Part shown: positions 1-12,800 of the stretch, in pieces | Numbering within the stretch: the stretch's first letter is position 1 | Layout: each line of letters starts with the position of its first letter | Assembly: GCF_026210795.1 (NCBI RefSeq) | Contig: NC_089438.1 | Location: forward strand, 2,129,501-2,193,500 | Length of the DNA stretch: 64,000 nucleotides | Origin: Rhizophagus irregularis | Lineage: Eukaryota > Glomeromycota > Glomeromycetes > Glomerales > Glomeraceae | Reading direction: 5' to 3' | Made by a program: the position numbers and the translations under genes | The notes under the pieces: generated by a model | The model's database searches: none | What the model saw: the letters and a program-made list of their open reading frames with translations, nothing else | Told to the model about the DNA's origin: nothing

Positions 1-774
1 AATATAAATTTGACATGGATAGTATCAAGAAATGATTATTCGCTCTTATTCAATGAATTAAATCCGCACATAGAATTGGTATTAGATAAATTATACTCGC
101 AGCATATAACACCATTAATAGGTAAGCGATTGAAAAAATTCGAATTATAATAAATCTACATTAATAACTTTTTACATTTTCTTTATATAAAAGAAAATCA
201 ATTGCCTATATGGTCGTTATACTTGTTAATTTCCGCATTTCTTGCATCTTATATTCCGCAAAACCTTGATAAACATCTTTTTTCAAAAGAACATGAAAAA
301 CAGAAACATTCCCGGAAAAGAAGAAAAAAAGAAATCAATGCATTAAAGGTTCATTTATTATATTTATTAATATATAAATTATATAGTTTGAAAAACAACT
401 TTATTAAAACTTTTTTTATGTGAAAAAAAAGTTTAATGAACAATTTACAGGTCCCCAATCAAGTGAGATGGAGCGAATTTTTGCTATATTTCAAAGCATT
501 TATCAGGATTCAATGATTCCCTATATATTACTTTTACAGCAGGTTCGGAAAATTAAATTTTAAACATTCATTTTTGTTTTAAAGAAATATTAATTATTGA
601 TTAAATTCTTTTTAATAGTCAGAAACATTTGTGACTTCTCATCTTTTCACTCGTACAGAACGTAATAATGTTCAATTATTTAGGTGTAATCTTAGTTTTG
701 ATTATATCAAACAAATTTCTAAAAATATTAATTTTGATATTTTTAGATATTTAGATGATTCTTTCACTTTGTAA
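1..774 (+). CDS. ORC5: Origin recognition complex subunit 5, C-terminal part (gene enters from the left edge)
   Basis: Four exons join in frame: 1-121, 194-348, 432-542 and 619-774, with GT-AG introns. The second exon reads LPIWSLYLLISAFLASYIPQ, followed by a basic KEHEKQKHSRKRRKKE stretch. This matches the conserved ORC5 C-terminal block (animal ORC5 has a similar LIAAYLASYNP segment followed by a basic run). Exon 3 carries MERIFAIFQSIYQDS, and the last exon ends in CNLSFDYIKQISKNINFDIFRYLDD, the usual ORC5 winged-helix end. ORC5 is part of the six-subunit complex that marks replication origins in the nucleus. The N-terminal AAA+ ATPase part lies outside the window. The stop is TAA at 772-774. 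Confidence 0.88.
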
Positions 775-2017
775 AATAAATTTTAAAAAAAAGCAAGTAT
801 ATATGTGCAAATAAATATATTTTAAATGACTTTATTAAAACACACCACTGGTATAGTTACTATAGTATGTATTTTCACAAAAACTATGGCCTAAATCAAA
901 GAAGTTGTTCTAATTAAAATTGCTCAGCATCTTTAAAAATGGTCAGAAAAATGGTTTAGTTAGTATTATTCTTATTTTTTTATGCTGCAAAATAAAAAAA
1001 TTTGAAAAACTTAGTAAAATATAAGCAAAGTATAGAACTCCGAACATTTCTCATTTTTAAACTCACAAATAATATATAATAAAATGTATTTTTTAAAATA
1101 ATTCAGTTAATATTAATAGTATGAATGCAATTTTCCCACCATTAAATATGATATAAAATTCAACCAGTAGCCCTTTTAAAATCAGAAGTGTGTAGAATAA
1201 CAAATTTTGAATATATTCCTATAATATGTAATTAATATATAAACCTACTTTTGAATTTAATTATTTAATAATATTAACTAACAATAGGCAAATTAATATA
1301 CACTACTTGGATAAAAGTAGCAGAAATTCATATTTTATTAATTACTTGAAAACGTACATAATAATAATACCTGAAATTTTAATATATGATAATATAGACA
1401 ATACAGAATAATTTAATATTTCAAAAAAACTCAAAAAAAAATTTTAATAATTATCTATATATTATATAATAAAAATAAAAAATAAACAAATAGTCTGATA
1501 TTGGCAGTTTATTCAGAATTATACATAATAATAATACCAGAAATTTTAATATGTGACAGTATAGAATTTTAATTAATATATCTACAAATTTCTTTTTTCT
1601 AGTTTTTGTTATTATTTTAAAAATAACAGTACTGTTATTCTCACAATTTTTTAAAATTTTATATAATAAAATGCTTTAATTTTTATATTGTTTAAAAGCT
1701 ACAGTTTTGAAGAATAAATATATAATTTTTATATTTTTACTTTTTTAAAAATTAGTATATATCTAAAAAATTAAATATTATTAAAAAAATTATATTTTAA
1801 TTTAATAATCATTAGAAATTTTTTAATTAATATAGCTGCATAAAAGTTAAAAACATGAAAATTTGACTTTATATTCTTTAAAATTTATATTATCTCATAT
1901 TAAAATTTTAAGAATTATTATTATATATAATCTCAAATAATACTACTATTTTTATATAAGTAATGTAGCAATTACTAAATTTTTTTTTTAATTAATATAG
2001 TTGTATAAAAGTTAGAA
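775..2017. other. A+T-rich gene-free stretch
   Basis: I see no coding signal here. There are only short poly-A/T runs and a weak direct repeat: a segment around 'ataataataatacc' followed by 'gaaattttaatat' occurs near 1358-1385 and again near 1525-1553. ORC5 3' UTR and polyadenylation signals should lie just after 774. Confidence 0.6.
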
Positions 2018-3264
2018 CTATAAAAGCCATAAAAGGAAATTTTATATTATACTATTATGATTTTTTTTTCTTTTTAGCTAATTAAACAATAGAATTTAAG
2101 AAAAAAATAAGGTAAGAACTAATTTTTTACAGTTTAGAAGATTTTATTTTTTAAGAATAAGTCTTATATAATAGATAAAATATAAATTTTACTACTTTTG
2201 TTTAAGTAGTATATATGTTTTAAAAATCCTATTTACTTATAAAATAGGTTACTTTCAAGCCTAAAGTAAAAATCATATATAAAGATTTTACTATAAAAGC
2301 CATAAAAGGAAATTTTATATTATATTATTATGATTTTTTTTTCTTTTTAGCTAATTAAACAATAGAATTTAAGAAAAAAATAAGGTAAGAACTAATTTTT
2401 TACAGTTTAGAAGATTTTATTTTTTAAGAATAAGTCTTATATAATAGATAAAATATAAATTTTACTACTTTTGTTTAAGTAGTATATATGTTTTAAAAAT
2501 CCTATTTACTTATAAAATAGGTTACTTTCAAGCCTAAAGTAAAAATCATATATAAAGATTTTACTATAAAAGCCATAAAAGGAAATTTTATATTATATTA
2601 TTATGATTTTTTTTCTTTTTAGCTAATTAAACAATAGAATTTAAGAAAAAAATAAGGTAAGAACTAATTTTTTACAGTTTAAGATTTTATTTTTTAAGAA
2701 TAAGTCTTATATAATAGATAAAATATAAATTTTACTACTTTTGTTTAAGTAGTATATATGTTTTAAAAATCCTATTTACTTATAAAATAGGTTACTTTCA
2801 AGCCTAAAGTAAAAATCATATATAAAGATTTTACTATAAAAGCCATAAAAGGAAATTTTATATTATATTATTATGATTTTTTTTTCTTTTTTAGCTAATT
2901 AAACAATAGAATTTAAGAAAAAAATAAGGTAAGAACTAATTTTTTACAGTTTGTAAGATTTTATTTTTTAAGAATAAGTCTTATATAATAGATAAAATAT
3001 AAATTTTACTACTTTTGTTTAAGTAGTATATATGTTTTAAAAATCCTATTTACTTATAAAATAGGTTACTTTCAAGCCTAAAGTAAAAATCATATATAAA
3101 GATTTTACTATAAAAGCCATAAAAGGAAATTTTATATTATATTATTATGATTTTTTTTTCTTTTTAGCTAATTAAACAATAGAATTTAAGAAAAAAATAA
3201 GGTAAGAACTAATTTTTTACAGTTTAGAAGATTTTATTTTTTAAGAATAAGTCTTATATAATAT
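2018..3264. repeat. Tandem satellite, ~272 bp unit, about 4.5 copies
   Basis: The block starting with ctataaaagccataaaagg begins at 2018, 2291, 2564, 2834 and 3108, giving spacings of 273, 273, 270 and 274 bp. The last copy breaks off near 3260. Copies are almost identical, differing by one to a few bases, mostly in T-run length and at 'agtttagaag' versus 'agtttaag' or 'agtttgtaag'. Each full unit holds three adjacent short hairpins: actactt/aagtagt, cctattt/aaatagg and tacttt/aaagta. It has no open reading frame of note. The near-identity points to recent amplification or active homogenisation. Confidence 0.92.
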
Positions 3265-3671
3265 AATGTAATTATAACTATATTTAAAATCAGATATTTA
3301 TATCAATAATTGTAAAATTACTTATATTAAAAAGATTAAGTAAATATATTACTAATAGTTAATAAAAATGATTTTAATGCTCACCAAAGGTGAAATTTAC
3401 CCTTTGATGAATTTCACTAAAGGTGAATTTTACCAGTAAAATTGGTAAAGTTCATTATATCATGTAACACCAAATTTTTTTCATTTAAATATAAAAAAAA
3501 TGCTAATTAATAATGAATTTTTTATCATATAATGTAATAATAAACCATTACACTATAAAAAAAATTTTATCAAATTGTCTTATTTATAAATGCAATATTT
3601 TATCTATAAAAACAATGTTAAATTTATAATGTTCAACTAAATTTTAGAATCATATACATTTATTTATTACT
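3265..3671. other. A+T-rich spacer with short dyads
   Basis: No gene is seen. Around 3381-3440 there are repeated dyads of the form TCACC-aaa-GGTGA and tcact-aaa-ggtga, separated by a 'tttaccctttgatgaatttcac' type segment cut into smaller mirror pieces. They may be the remains of a small foldback element; no target duplication could be found. Confidence 0.4.
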
Positions 3672-4338
3672 TCAAGTTGATTTTATAATAGAACTAGTAA
3701 TAAATAACAAAAAAAACAAGAAAAATAAAGTAGAAAAGAAGATATATAATTCATTTGCAACCTGTGAAAAGAACATAAAATTTGCATAATAGTGAAAAAA
3801 ATTATAGGTAATAAGATATAATGGAAATAATAAAATAAAACAATAAGTAATAAGAAAACCAATGAGAAATAATAGTATTAATAAGGAATAAAAGAAAATA
3901 AAAATAAAAAAAAGGAAAAGAAAGTAAAGAAAATGGAATTGAATAAAATGAATGAAATAAATAAAAAGAAATAAAAAGAAATACAAAAATGAAAGGAATA
4001 AAAATGAAAATAAAATAGGATGAAAAAAACAGATATAATGAAAAAACAGAATAAAAAAATGTATTGAAAGAAATGGAGTTGAAAGAAATGGAATAAAAAG
4101 AACAAAATAAAAAGATCAAAATAAAAGAAATGAAATAAAGGAAATGGAATGAATAGTAAAAAAATGAAAGAAATGAGATAAAGAAAATGAAGTAAAAAGA
4201 AACAGTAAAAAAAATAAAAGAAATGTAGTAAAGATGAAATGATAAACACTTAAAGAAAAGAATAAAGTAAAGTAAATAAAACAAAAAAAATATAAAATGG
4301 CAAATACAAAGAAAAGAATAAAAGAAAGTTAGTAAAAA
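3672..4338. repeat. Nearly C-free low-complexity tract (AAATGAAAT/AAAGAA type)
   Basis: About 660 bp of the plus strand is made almost only of A, with scattered G and T, in degenerate aaagaa, aatgaaat and aaaataaa words. On the minus strand it gives long open frames made almost wholly of Phe, Ser, Ile, Leu and Tyr in three overlapping registers. That is what a degenerate simple repeat produces, so I do not call a gene. It abuts the foldback element that starts at 4340. Confidence 0.8.
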
Positions 4339-4339
4339 C

Positions 4340-4801
4340 CACAGGTTAAAGAGTAAAAAATCAGGCATCAATCATCACTAATCGGTCACCAATCAGGTAG
4401 CTGATTGGTAACCAATTGGTGACTAATTGGCATTTTCACCAAATACTATTACCAATCAGGCAGTTTGCTAACTTTTGATCCAGTAATCAGAAAAAGATAA
4501 AATATAGCTCATTGGAATCATCTTAACAAGACGAATCTAATAGTAGTAAAATTGCATTTCTAGGATTAATAGTTAATAAAAAATTCAATAAAATATAAAT
4601 GATATATTTTTATTTTTATATTTTACTTAATTTCTCATCAAGTATTAATCCTAGAAATGCAATTTTACTACCATTAGATTCGTCTTGTTGAGACAATTCC
4701 AATGAGTTATATTTCATCTTTTTCTGATCACTGGATCAAAAGTTAGTAAACTGCCTGATTGGTGACTGATTGATGCCTGATTTTTCACTTTTCGACCTGT
4801 G
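4340..4801. mobile_element. Foldback/MITE element with ~200 bp terminal inverted repeats
   Basis: The left arm starts cacaggt and the right arm ends acctgtg. Reading inward, both arms share 'aaaaatcaggcatcaatca', 'accaatcagg', 'ctaacttttgatccagt', 'cagaaaaagat', 'caagacgaatctaat' and 'gtaaaattgcatttctagga'. The left arm has roughly 75 extra bases (about 4400-4460) made of further attggt-type palindromes. A short A+T-rich loop near 4580-4630 separates the arms. There is no coding capacity. Flanking 9-mers gtaaaaacc and gtaacaaaa agree at 6 of 9 places, so a target duplication is only suggested. It is a non-autonomous DNA element, possibly Mutator-like because of the long arms. Confidence 0.88.
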
Positions 4802-7015
4802 TAACAAAATATAAAGAACAAAAGAAACTAAAAGTGGAAAATAAAAAAAATACCTTTAATCATAAAACTGAACTAAATCAATTTCCAGAGTCATTCAGCC
4901 ATTCCTAAAAAAAAGAGAAAACATTAGTAATATTTTCAAGTCAAAAAGAATAAAAAGCAAATAAAAAAAAAAATGAAATACTACTTATCTTACAATATTA
5001 AAATTTAAGCAAATGTTCAAAGCAGCAAGCTACTCCTAAAAAAAAATAAAAATTGCATTATGCATTTAATATCACAATTGTTATATATACATGGTAAATT
5101 TCACTATTTTAAAATATTTAAATATTATGGCCACCTGGTAAATTTAATTACCAGTTATTGTTAAATTAAAAATAATTATTAAAAAATATTTTTTTTTGTT
5201 TTTTTATAAATAATAGATGGTTTTTATCAATAAGAGATAACTAGAAAAAATGATTATGATTAATTTCAATCTCTATTTTTTTTATTAATTAAAATATATT
5301 ATCTTATAATATTCAATTATTTCAATAAGTATAAAAAACAAGTAGATATTATAAATAAAAATCAAAATTATAATATATTATTTTACTTAATAATAAATTA
5401 TATTAGATTATATCTATATATTTATTTTTGACTTATTAATAAAAGAATTGTATATAAATATTTCTTTTAAATTATATCTTATTCAATTAATATATAATTT
5501 TATATATCTTTTATTCTTTATATTAAATTGAAAAAAATAAATTATAATTTGCAATTATTATTTTAATATTTTGCAAATTTCAGGTAAATTTTTAATATTA
5601 TATAATTTTAAAGTTTTAAATAAAATTATGGATTTAATATAAATATATAAAAAGGCACTTGATTTAGCTATTTGAATTAATAAAGTTAATAAATTTGCCA
5701 ATTAAATAGAATATTTTATTGAAATACAAAATATTTAGTTCTTATAAAGAAGTGATTATATAAAAATTTTTAAAAATATATTATGCAATTTTATAATTTT
5801 AGCCAAAAACTATAATATATAGTCAAAATTATAATTGCAATAAGTTTTTATTAATATAAATAATATGTACACCTCCTATATAGTTATCCCTATATAATCA
5901 TATCATATAAAATTCCTCTTTATAAGCATACTATATTTTGGCCTAATGTACTAATAAATATATTAGAAAAACCTTCTTTATAGTCACAACATATGACTTT
6001 TTTTATAATCATATCCTTTTTTTGGCTTCAAGAGATATGATTATATAGGGGGCCAACTGTATATTAAAAATTTTATGTAATAATGATTGTAGCTAATATG
6101 AGATAATCTAATAATACTAAAATCTATTCTACAAAAATGGATACTTATAAAGAAGTGTAATTATATAAAAATCAGATTGTATCTAATTAGCAGAAAAATG
6201 GAATTTCTATTGACAATCTAATAGATATAAGTTATATAATAAGTCTCAAAAAAAAGTAAGGTTTATTCAATTAGTTATAATAACCAGTATTTCTTTACAA
6301 TATATAATAAAACTTTTTTCATATTATAATATTCAATTTCTTATATTTAAAGTATTTAAAATAAATATTACAAGAACTTGTATAAAATACTTTAAAAACT
6401 TTAAAATAAAGTATATTAACTAAATGGTATAAATTAATTGTATTATTTTTTTTTTATTTTACTTTTTTAACTTTTAACTGATTTAAAACTTCAACTATTT
6501 ATAAATAAGTAAAAATCTTTTATACTTATTGCGTACATAAGTCAAAATAATTTTAATCTGAACTTAAATGGTTAAAATTATTTTACAGTCACATAATTTA
6601 CATAATAAAAAAATAGAAAATATTAATATAAATTTTTAATGTCATGTAAAATTATATGACATGACAGGTTTTGTTATACAAAGCTATTAAGCTATTACTT
6701 TATAAACATTGAAGATAGGCTCTCTTTAAAAAAAAAGTTGAAAATAGAAAAAAGTGGGTTTCGGCAGGATATATCAAAATTGGTTATATATTTGAATTTG
6801 AATTGCGGCTGTATTTAATTTTTCTTGCATAGAATACAGATATTAGAATGGAGGAATTTAGTAAAACATGCAATCATTGTGGAAGAACGAGATTGAATGT
6901 GAGCTTTGGATTAATATCGCAGATTTTAGTTGATTGTAGTTGATCGATTCAATATTACGAAGAGAATATGTTTTATGTTTTATTTTATAAATTACATTCT
7001 TCAGGGGATTATGTA
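4802..7015. other. Long A+T-rich gene-free stretch
   Basis: No conserved coding sequence was recognised. A foldback at 5888-6050 is listed separately. A short frame at 6849-6941 (MEEFSKTCNHCGRTRLNVSF...) has a CxxC pair but ends after about 30 codons and was not accepted as a gene. The right end (after about 6960) is the 3' flank of the ATP16 gene. Confidence 0.55.
5888..6050. mobile_element. Small foldback element (17 bp perfect arms)
   Basis: 'ccctatataatcatatc' at 5888-5904 is the exact reverse complement of 'gatatgattatataggg' at 6034-6050. The sequence between them repeats the theme (cctctttataagcata, ttctttatagtcac, ttttataatcatatcc). Beyond the right arm lies ggccaactgta, so the element may end in CAGTTGG next to a TA, as in mariner-type MITEs. 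The left end is then degenerate (around 5869). Confidence 0.6.
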
Positions 7016-7842
7016 TTATTTACTCAGGGCACTTTGAAGTGCTTCGTAAACTTCTACTTCAATTCTAGCTTCTGCTTTCTCTTCTTCCGTAGAGGCTGTT
7101 GAAGCTATACGTTGTGCTTCTGCCAGATTGGTTCTAATGGCCTATTTGCGTTTGTTAACAAGTTTAATTAGAATTATTACTTAAAGTACTTAATCTTCCG
7201 TCTTTTAAATTCAAATTTACCTCAAGTGAAAAATCTTCCAAAGGAAAAGCTTCGATTGCATTGATATCAAGGGAAGAATTGGGATTAATCATAGCAAATC
7301 CTCCACTAGCTGGATGATTTATAATAGATTATTAAAAATGGTTGAACACTTTCTTAACAATTAACAATACGTAAATATACATATATACATACCAAAATAT
7401 CTTTTTATCGTAGTAGGATTTTCTAATATCTCAACAATACCTGGTTTCAATTGTTCAATGGATGGAACATGATTGGCAAGAATACCCATATCTCCTGCGG
7501 TTGAAGCAATGTTTACTTGCTGAACTTCAGCATTTGCATATATTGTCTAAACGTTGAATTAAATAATTCAAATTAATATTATTGTCTAACAAAAGATTTT
7601 TCTAAAGAATTAAATCTAAATTAATACTTGATGAGGAAGCGCAAAACTTAAACGTAGCCTATCACTCAAACCAGCTGGTGCTTCATTAGCATAATAACGA
7701 ACTAAAATAAAGAAGATATTTATTATATATTTCAACAATTTCAAAGTTAAGCATAAAAGAGAATAAAGTACCTGCCTGAAGTGCATGCTTTAATGCGAAA
7801 GGCAGCACTAGCCGTTCTGACCGTTCTAAATAAGAAATTCAT
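7016..7842 (-). CDS. ATP16: Mitochondrial F1Fo ATP synthase delta subunit (F1 central stalk)
   Basis: The product is part of the central stalk of mitochondrial ATP synthase. Five exons (7776-7842, 7628-7701, 7393-7546, 7221-7309, 7016-7141) give 169 residues, usual for fungal Atp16. An Arg-rich presequence (MNFLFRTVRTASAAFRIKAC) is followed by the beta-sandwich: LRLSFALPHQ, QVNIASTAGDMGILANHVPS, IEQLKPGIVEILE and SGGFAMINPNSSLDINAIEAFPLEDFSLE. The C-terminal helical hairpin ends in EVEVYEALQSALSK. The frame closes only if intron 1 begins with GC (CAG|GCAGGT) rather than the GT four bases further on, because the GT choice shifts exon 2 into an early stop. The other introns are GT-AG. Confidence 0.93.
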
Positions 7843-8335
7843 TTTTCAGATTTTTCAGTAATGAAAAAAATATCTAGATCAAGTTCATACTAGAGAGAAA
7901 TTGATTTGCGGGTTTGTGTAACATATAGAATTTAGAAATATGACTTTTATTGTCAAAAAAATAAAAAAAAATTTATAGCTTGTTAACAAATGTAGAGATT
8001 TAAACGACTTTTTTTGATTGATATTTCTTTCGAGTCAATAGCAATTGTCAAAAACAACTACCATTTAATTTTTGTTTAGAGTCCGCAGTAGAAAGACCAA
8101 ATAATCACGTGATACATACGATCTTAAACAATATAATATATATATATTATAAAAAAAATTATTTTATTCTATTTACCCAAAAGTTTAAAAGAAGCGCCCA
8201 CCGAAAAATAAAAAGCATAAATCGTACACCACTATATCATTCCAAAAATAAATAAAAACTAAAAAAATAAATAAAGGAAGATTTATCATTTATTAATGTT
8301 GTTTATCAGGGTAAGAAAAGTTTTATTGTTTTACT
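7843..8335. promoter_or_regulatory. Spacer holding the ATP16 promoter and the RAB11 3' flank
   Basis: This 493 bp lies upstream of ATP16 and downstream of the Rab gene; both read leftwards. A TATA-like run (ttatatatatattg on the minus strand, near 8132-8146) is present, but it is too far from the ATG to be assigned with confidence. No other gene was seen. Confidence 0.4.
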
Positions 8336-9507
<1,172 letters not shown>

Positions 9508-9809
9508 CTTTACTGGTTAAAACTTTGCAATTATATCCGAGAGCTAATAATTGTAAATGAAGTTAAGGTACTTCACAAAAGTTCAAATGTATATACCTTA
9601 CAAGGCTGAGTTGTCAAAATTCTAAATCTTAATCGAATTTATATATCTTTACCTTGTTAAGATTAGCTCGTAGTACACATGTTTGGAATCACGACATCTG
9701 AACACAATTTGTTATAATATAATATAGCTATTGTTTATATATACAAGTTTTATTCTATACAAAATTATGTGACTGAATTTTATGTACAAATTTTAAATTA
9801 TTGTAAGCA
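9508..9809. promoter_or_regulatory. Spacer: RAB11 upstream region and 3' flank of the BRWD-like gene
   Basis: No gene was recognised in this 302 bp. It should carry the RAB11 promoter (transcribed leftwards) and the terminator of the next minus-strand gene. No specific motif could be assigned. Confidence 0.4.
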
Positions 9810-12800
9810 TTATTTGGGAATTTTTATATTACTTTTAATGCAACTTGGTAATTCTTCATTAATTTGTTTGTGAATGTTTTCTTCTTCGGTAAGACGTTTG
9901 AATTGAGTTAGTAGTTTATGCGCAGCAGTAGGAATTTCTGTTCCCGATTCATTATAATTGGTTGCATTCCAATGAATTAAATCAACATCTGCTTTAATAG
10001 CCTAGATTTTATAAAGTTAAGTGAAAATTAATTAAAAATAATTTTTTTTTAAAAAAAAAAATAAGTAAAAAATACGTGAATTACCCTTAAAGAACGATAC
10101 CAATCGTTCTGTAAACGAGCTTCGATCATTCGAAGGCACATCGGATATGGAATTTTTGGGAGATAATCAGGTACTTCAGTGAAGTTGACATGATTTACAA
10201 ACCAATCAAAATCAACTTCAGCAATAAATATAGAAATAATTTTGCTCATGATCGCTTTCTCTGAAAAATTATAAAAAAATTTAAGAAATATGAAATGATA
10301 ATACGCTTGTATTCCATATCGCAAATTTACCTCCTTCTCCGTATGTTTTGCTATCGATTAAGTCTTGTTCATTCTCGCGTTTCAATTCCCAGCTATGTAA
10401 AGTGTCTTGTGAATTTTCTGGATCCCTAAAACAATTCAAGTTAATCATACTCTATTGTTAATCAGCAAAGAAACAGTAGTATTATACACTTACCAATTAA
10501 CTGTGTAAGTTGGCCACGGAGACCAGTCGTCACTTGATTTACTTTTGTTGGACTGAACGATAGTTCCAGAATATGATGTATTGTCATATGTAGCAAATAC
10601 TTTTTCTCCCACTTTTAGTCTCTTATTGAGGCCTGCCGCTACCCGATCGTAAAGAACAATAAAGTCACTCATATTAGTGTAATCGTAATAATAAATTGTA
10701 ACTTTGGCAGTAGCCTTTCTATCAAACACGGGATCTAGAGGTAGAGGTTGTTTGTTGTTTTGAAGGTTTAGAGTTTTTGCAGTTATCTTCACAAAAGGTT
10801 TATTTCTATCTCCTCGAATCCATTCAATATCATCAATTAGACAAAATAAAACATTATCTTTAGCTTTTTTATCGGTTGTTAATTTATTCCAAGCATGATC
10901 CTTATGATGTACTGGGTCTTCAGGTCCCAAAATGTCAAGCAATACAGAATTATCATTATCATGATAGCATCTTCTAAGCATTTCTTTATGCCCGTTTAAG
11001 AAATAAACGATAACATCACCAATTTGAGGGTGGTATGGGGAAGCTTGCGGTTTAATCATCCTAATCCACTCTGGACGAGTGTCATCTTCTGGTTCTGAAG
11101 TATCCATAGAACTCGCGAGTGTTGCCCTATTCACATGTCCTGAATCATCTTGTTCAAGATTCTCATCATAATCAATTTCCATATAACTTTCATTGTCCCT
11201 TCCATGATTACCATGCGTGTCATCATAGGGAGATACTTCATGTTGTGAGGAAGATTCGACTATATAGGGAGAATCGTTGTTATTTTGCGATTCTTCTTGT
11301 TCTGAATCCTCTTGATATTCGGAGCCGCTTGGTGACTTCGGTGTTCTAGCGCGTCTACTACCAGATTCAAGTGAAGCGTGATCGTTTTCGACATAACTTT
11401 CATCTTCCGAAGTAGTGGTTTCGCTTTCTCCATAGTTTATGCGTCTCTTAACGCGTCTTAAAGGACGTTTAGTACTCGGACCCGCCTTATTATAATCATT
11501 GTTATTTCGTTCAATATATTCATCTTCTTCTTCAGACAAATCGGCACGAGGACGTTTTATTCTCCTATTTTTTGTATTTACAGCCGTGGCAGGACGGCTA
11601 TATTTTTGTGCCTTTTCAGCTTTCTTTTGTCGTCTTGTCTTGACTCCATAGTCACTGTCCAGATCAGGGGAATTTACGACAGATGCTGGAATAGCATCAA
11701 TCTCCATATAGTCACTATCATCAGTGCTATCAGGAGTTCCTTCACGATCAGAAAGACCGGGAACATAATCTTCATCGTCACTATCGTCCGGTAATGTGAA
11801 ACTTGTTTCGTCAAGGTTAATGGAATCAATGTACTCATACTCTTCTTCAATAACGATCTTCCTCCTTCGCTTGGTTACATCCTTCTTATCCATAATATGT
11901 TTGACAAGATTTCCATACTTAATTTCTTCGACCTCTTCAACAAGAGTATCTCTCTTATAATTATCTTCCTGCCATTCTTGTATTCTGGAGACACCAGTAC
12001 TAATTGCTTTGACTAATATAATAAGAATATCATTAAGTTAGTGCAATCATGATCATTACGAGATAAATCGAATATATTATATACATACGTTTATTCTGAG
12101 TGGTTTGCTTGAGATATGGAACACCACCCCAATTTACTACTTCACGAGGAGCATTTGGATCCTGCGGGAACCCTGAGTTAACATTAATTAGAACTCCTCT
12201 TTCGTCATCAAAGAAATACTCCTCATAATCATCATAGTCACTTCTGAATTTTTGCCCATTTTTGGCTCGTTCATGATATTTTTCGTACGATACAGTTTGG
12301 TCGACACCAATTAGATGGCATTTACCAGCATTGTCAGTAACCGCAAACATGGAACCTAAATAGTAAAAAAGAATTATAAATTCAAATTATCGGAGATATG
12401 TAGTTACTATATTTCTCTAGTACTTACCATCGTCTCTAAATTTACCGTCATGAAACCTGAGTTCTTCAGAATTGCCATCGATGAAGTTTAGACTAGTGCG
12501 ATCCCATGCTAAATAAGTTAAGAAAAAGATGTTAATAAAAAAAGGACAATAATAAGTATCGATCTAAGAATCTATACTGACTTTTAACATTCCTGCCGTC
12601 TTGTATATCCCACATCGAAATCTTGCCATCGTATCCTGCGGACATAATGGTACGCCAATCATGAGGATGTATATCCAATACATAAAGATCGTTCGAGTGA
12701 GCATGGATTTCGATCTTGAGTTCACCGTTTTGAGAATTGTATACTCTGATTTTTCCTTTATTGTCACCAAGTATAACAAGCGAATCATCGACACTCCAGC

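Noticed and set aside
2018-3264. CRISPR-like array
   Set aside because: The units are contiguous 272 bp satellites without spacers, in a eukaryotic genome.
3672-4371. Overlapping minus-strand open frames of 104, 189 and 123 codons
   Set aside because: They lie in a degenerate simple repeat, and all are made of Phe/Ser/Leu/Ile/Tyr in every register.
6849-6941. Short plus-strand frame with a CxxC motif
   Set aside because: Only about 30 codons, no homology recognised and no supporting splice continuation seen.
11119-11794. Plus-strand open frames opposite the BRWD-like gene
   Set aside because: Shadow frames of the large minus-strand exon, whose domains are clear.
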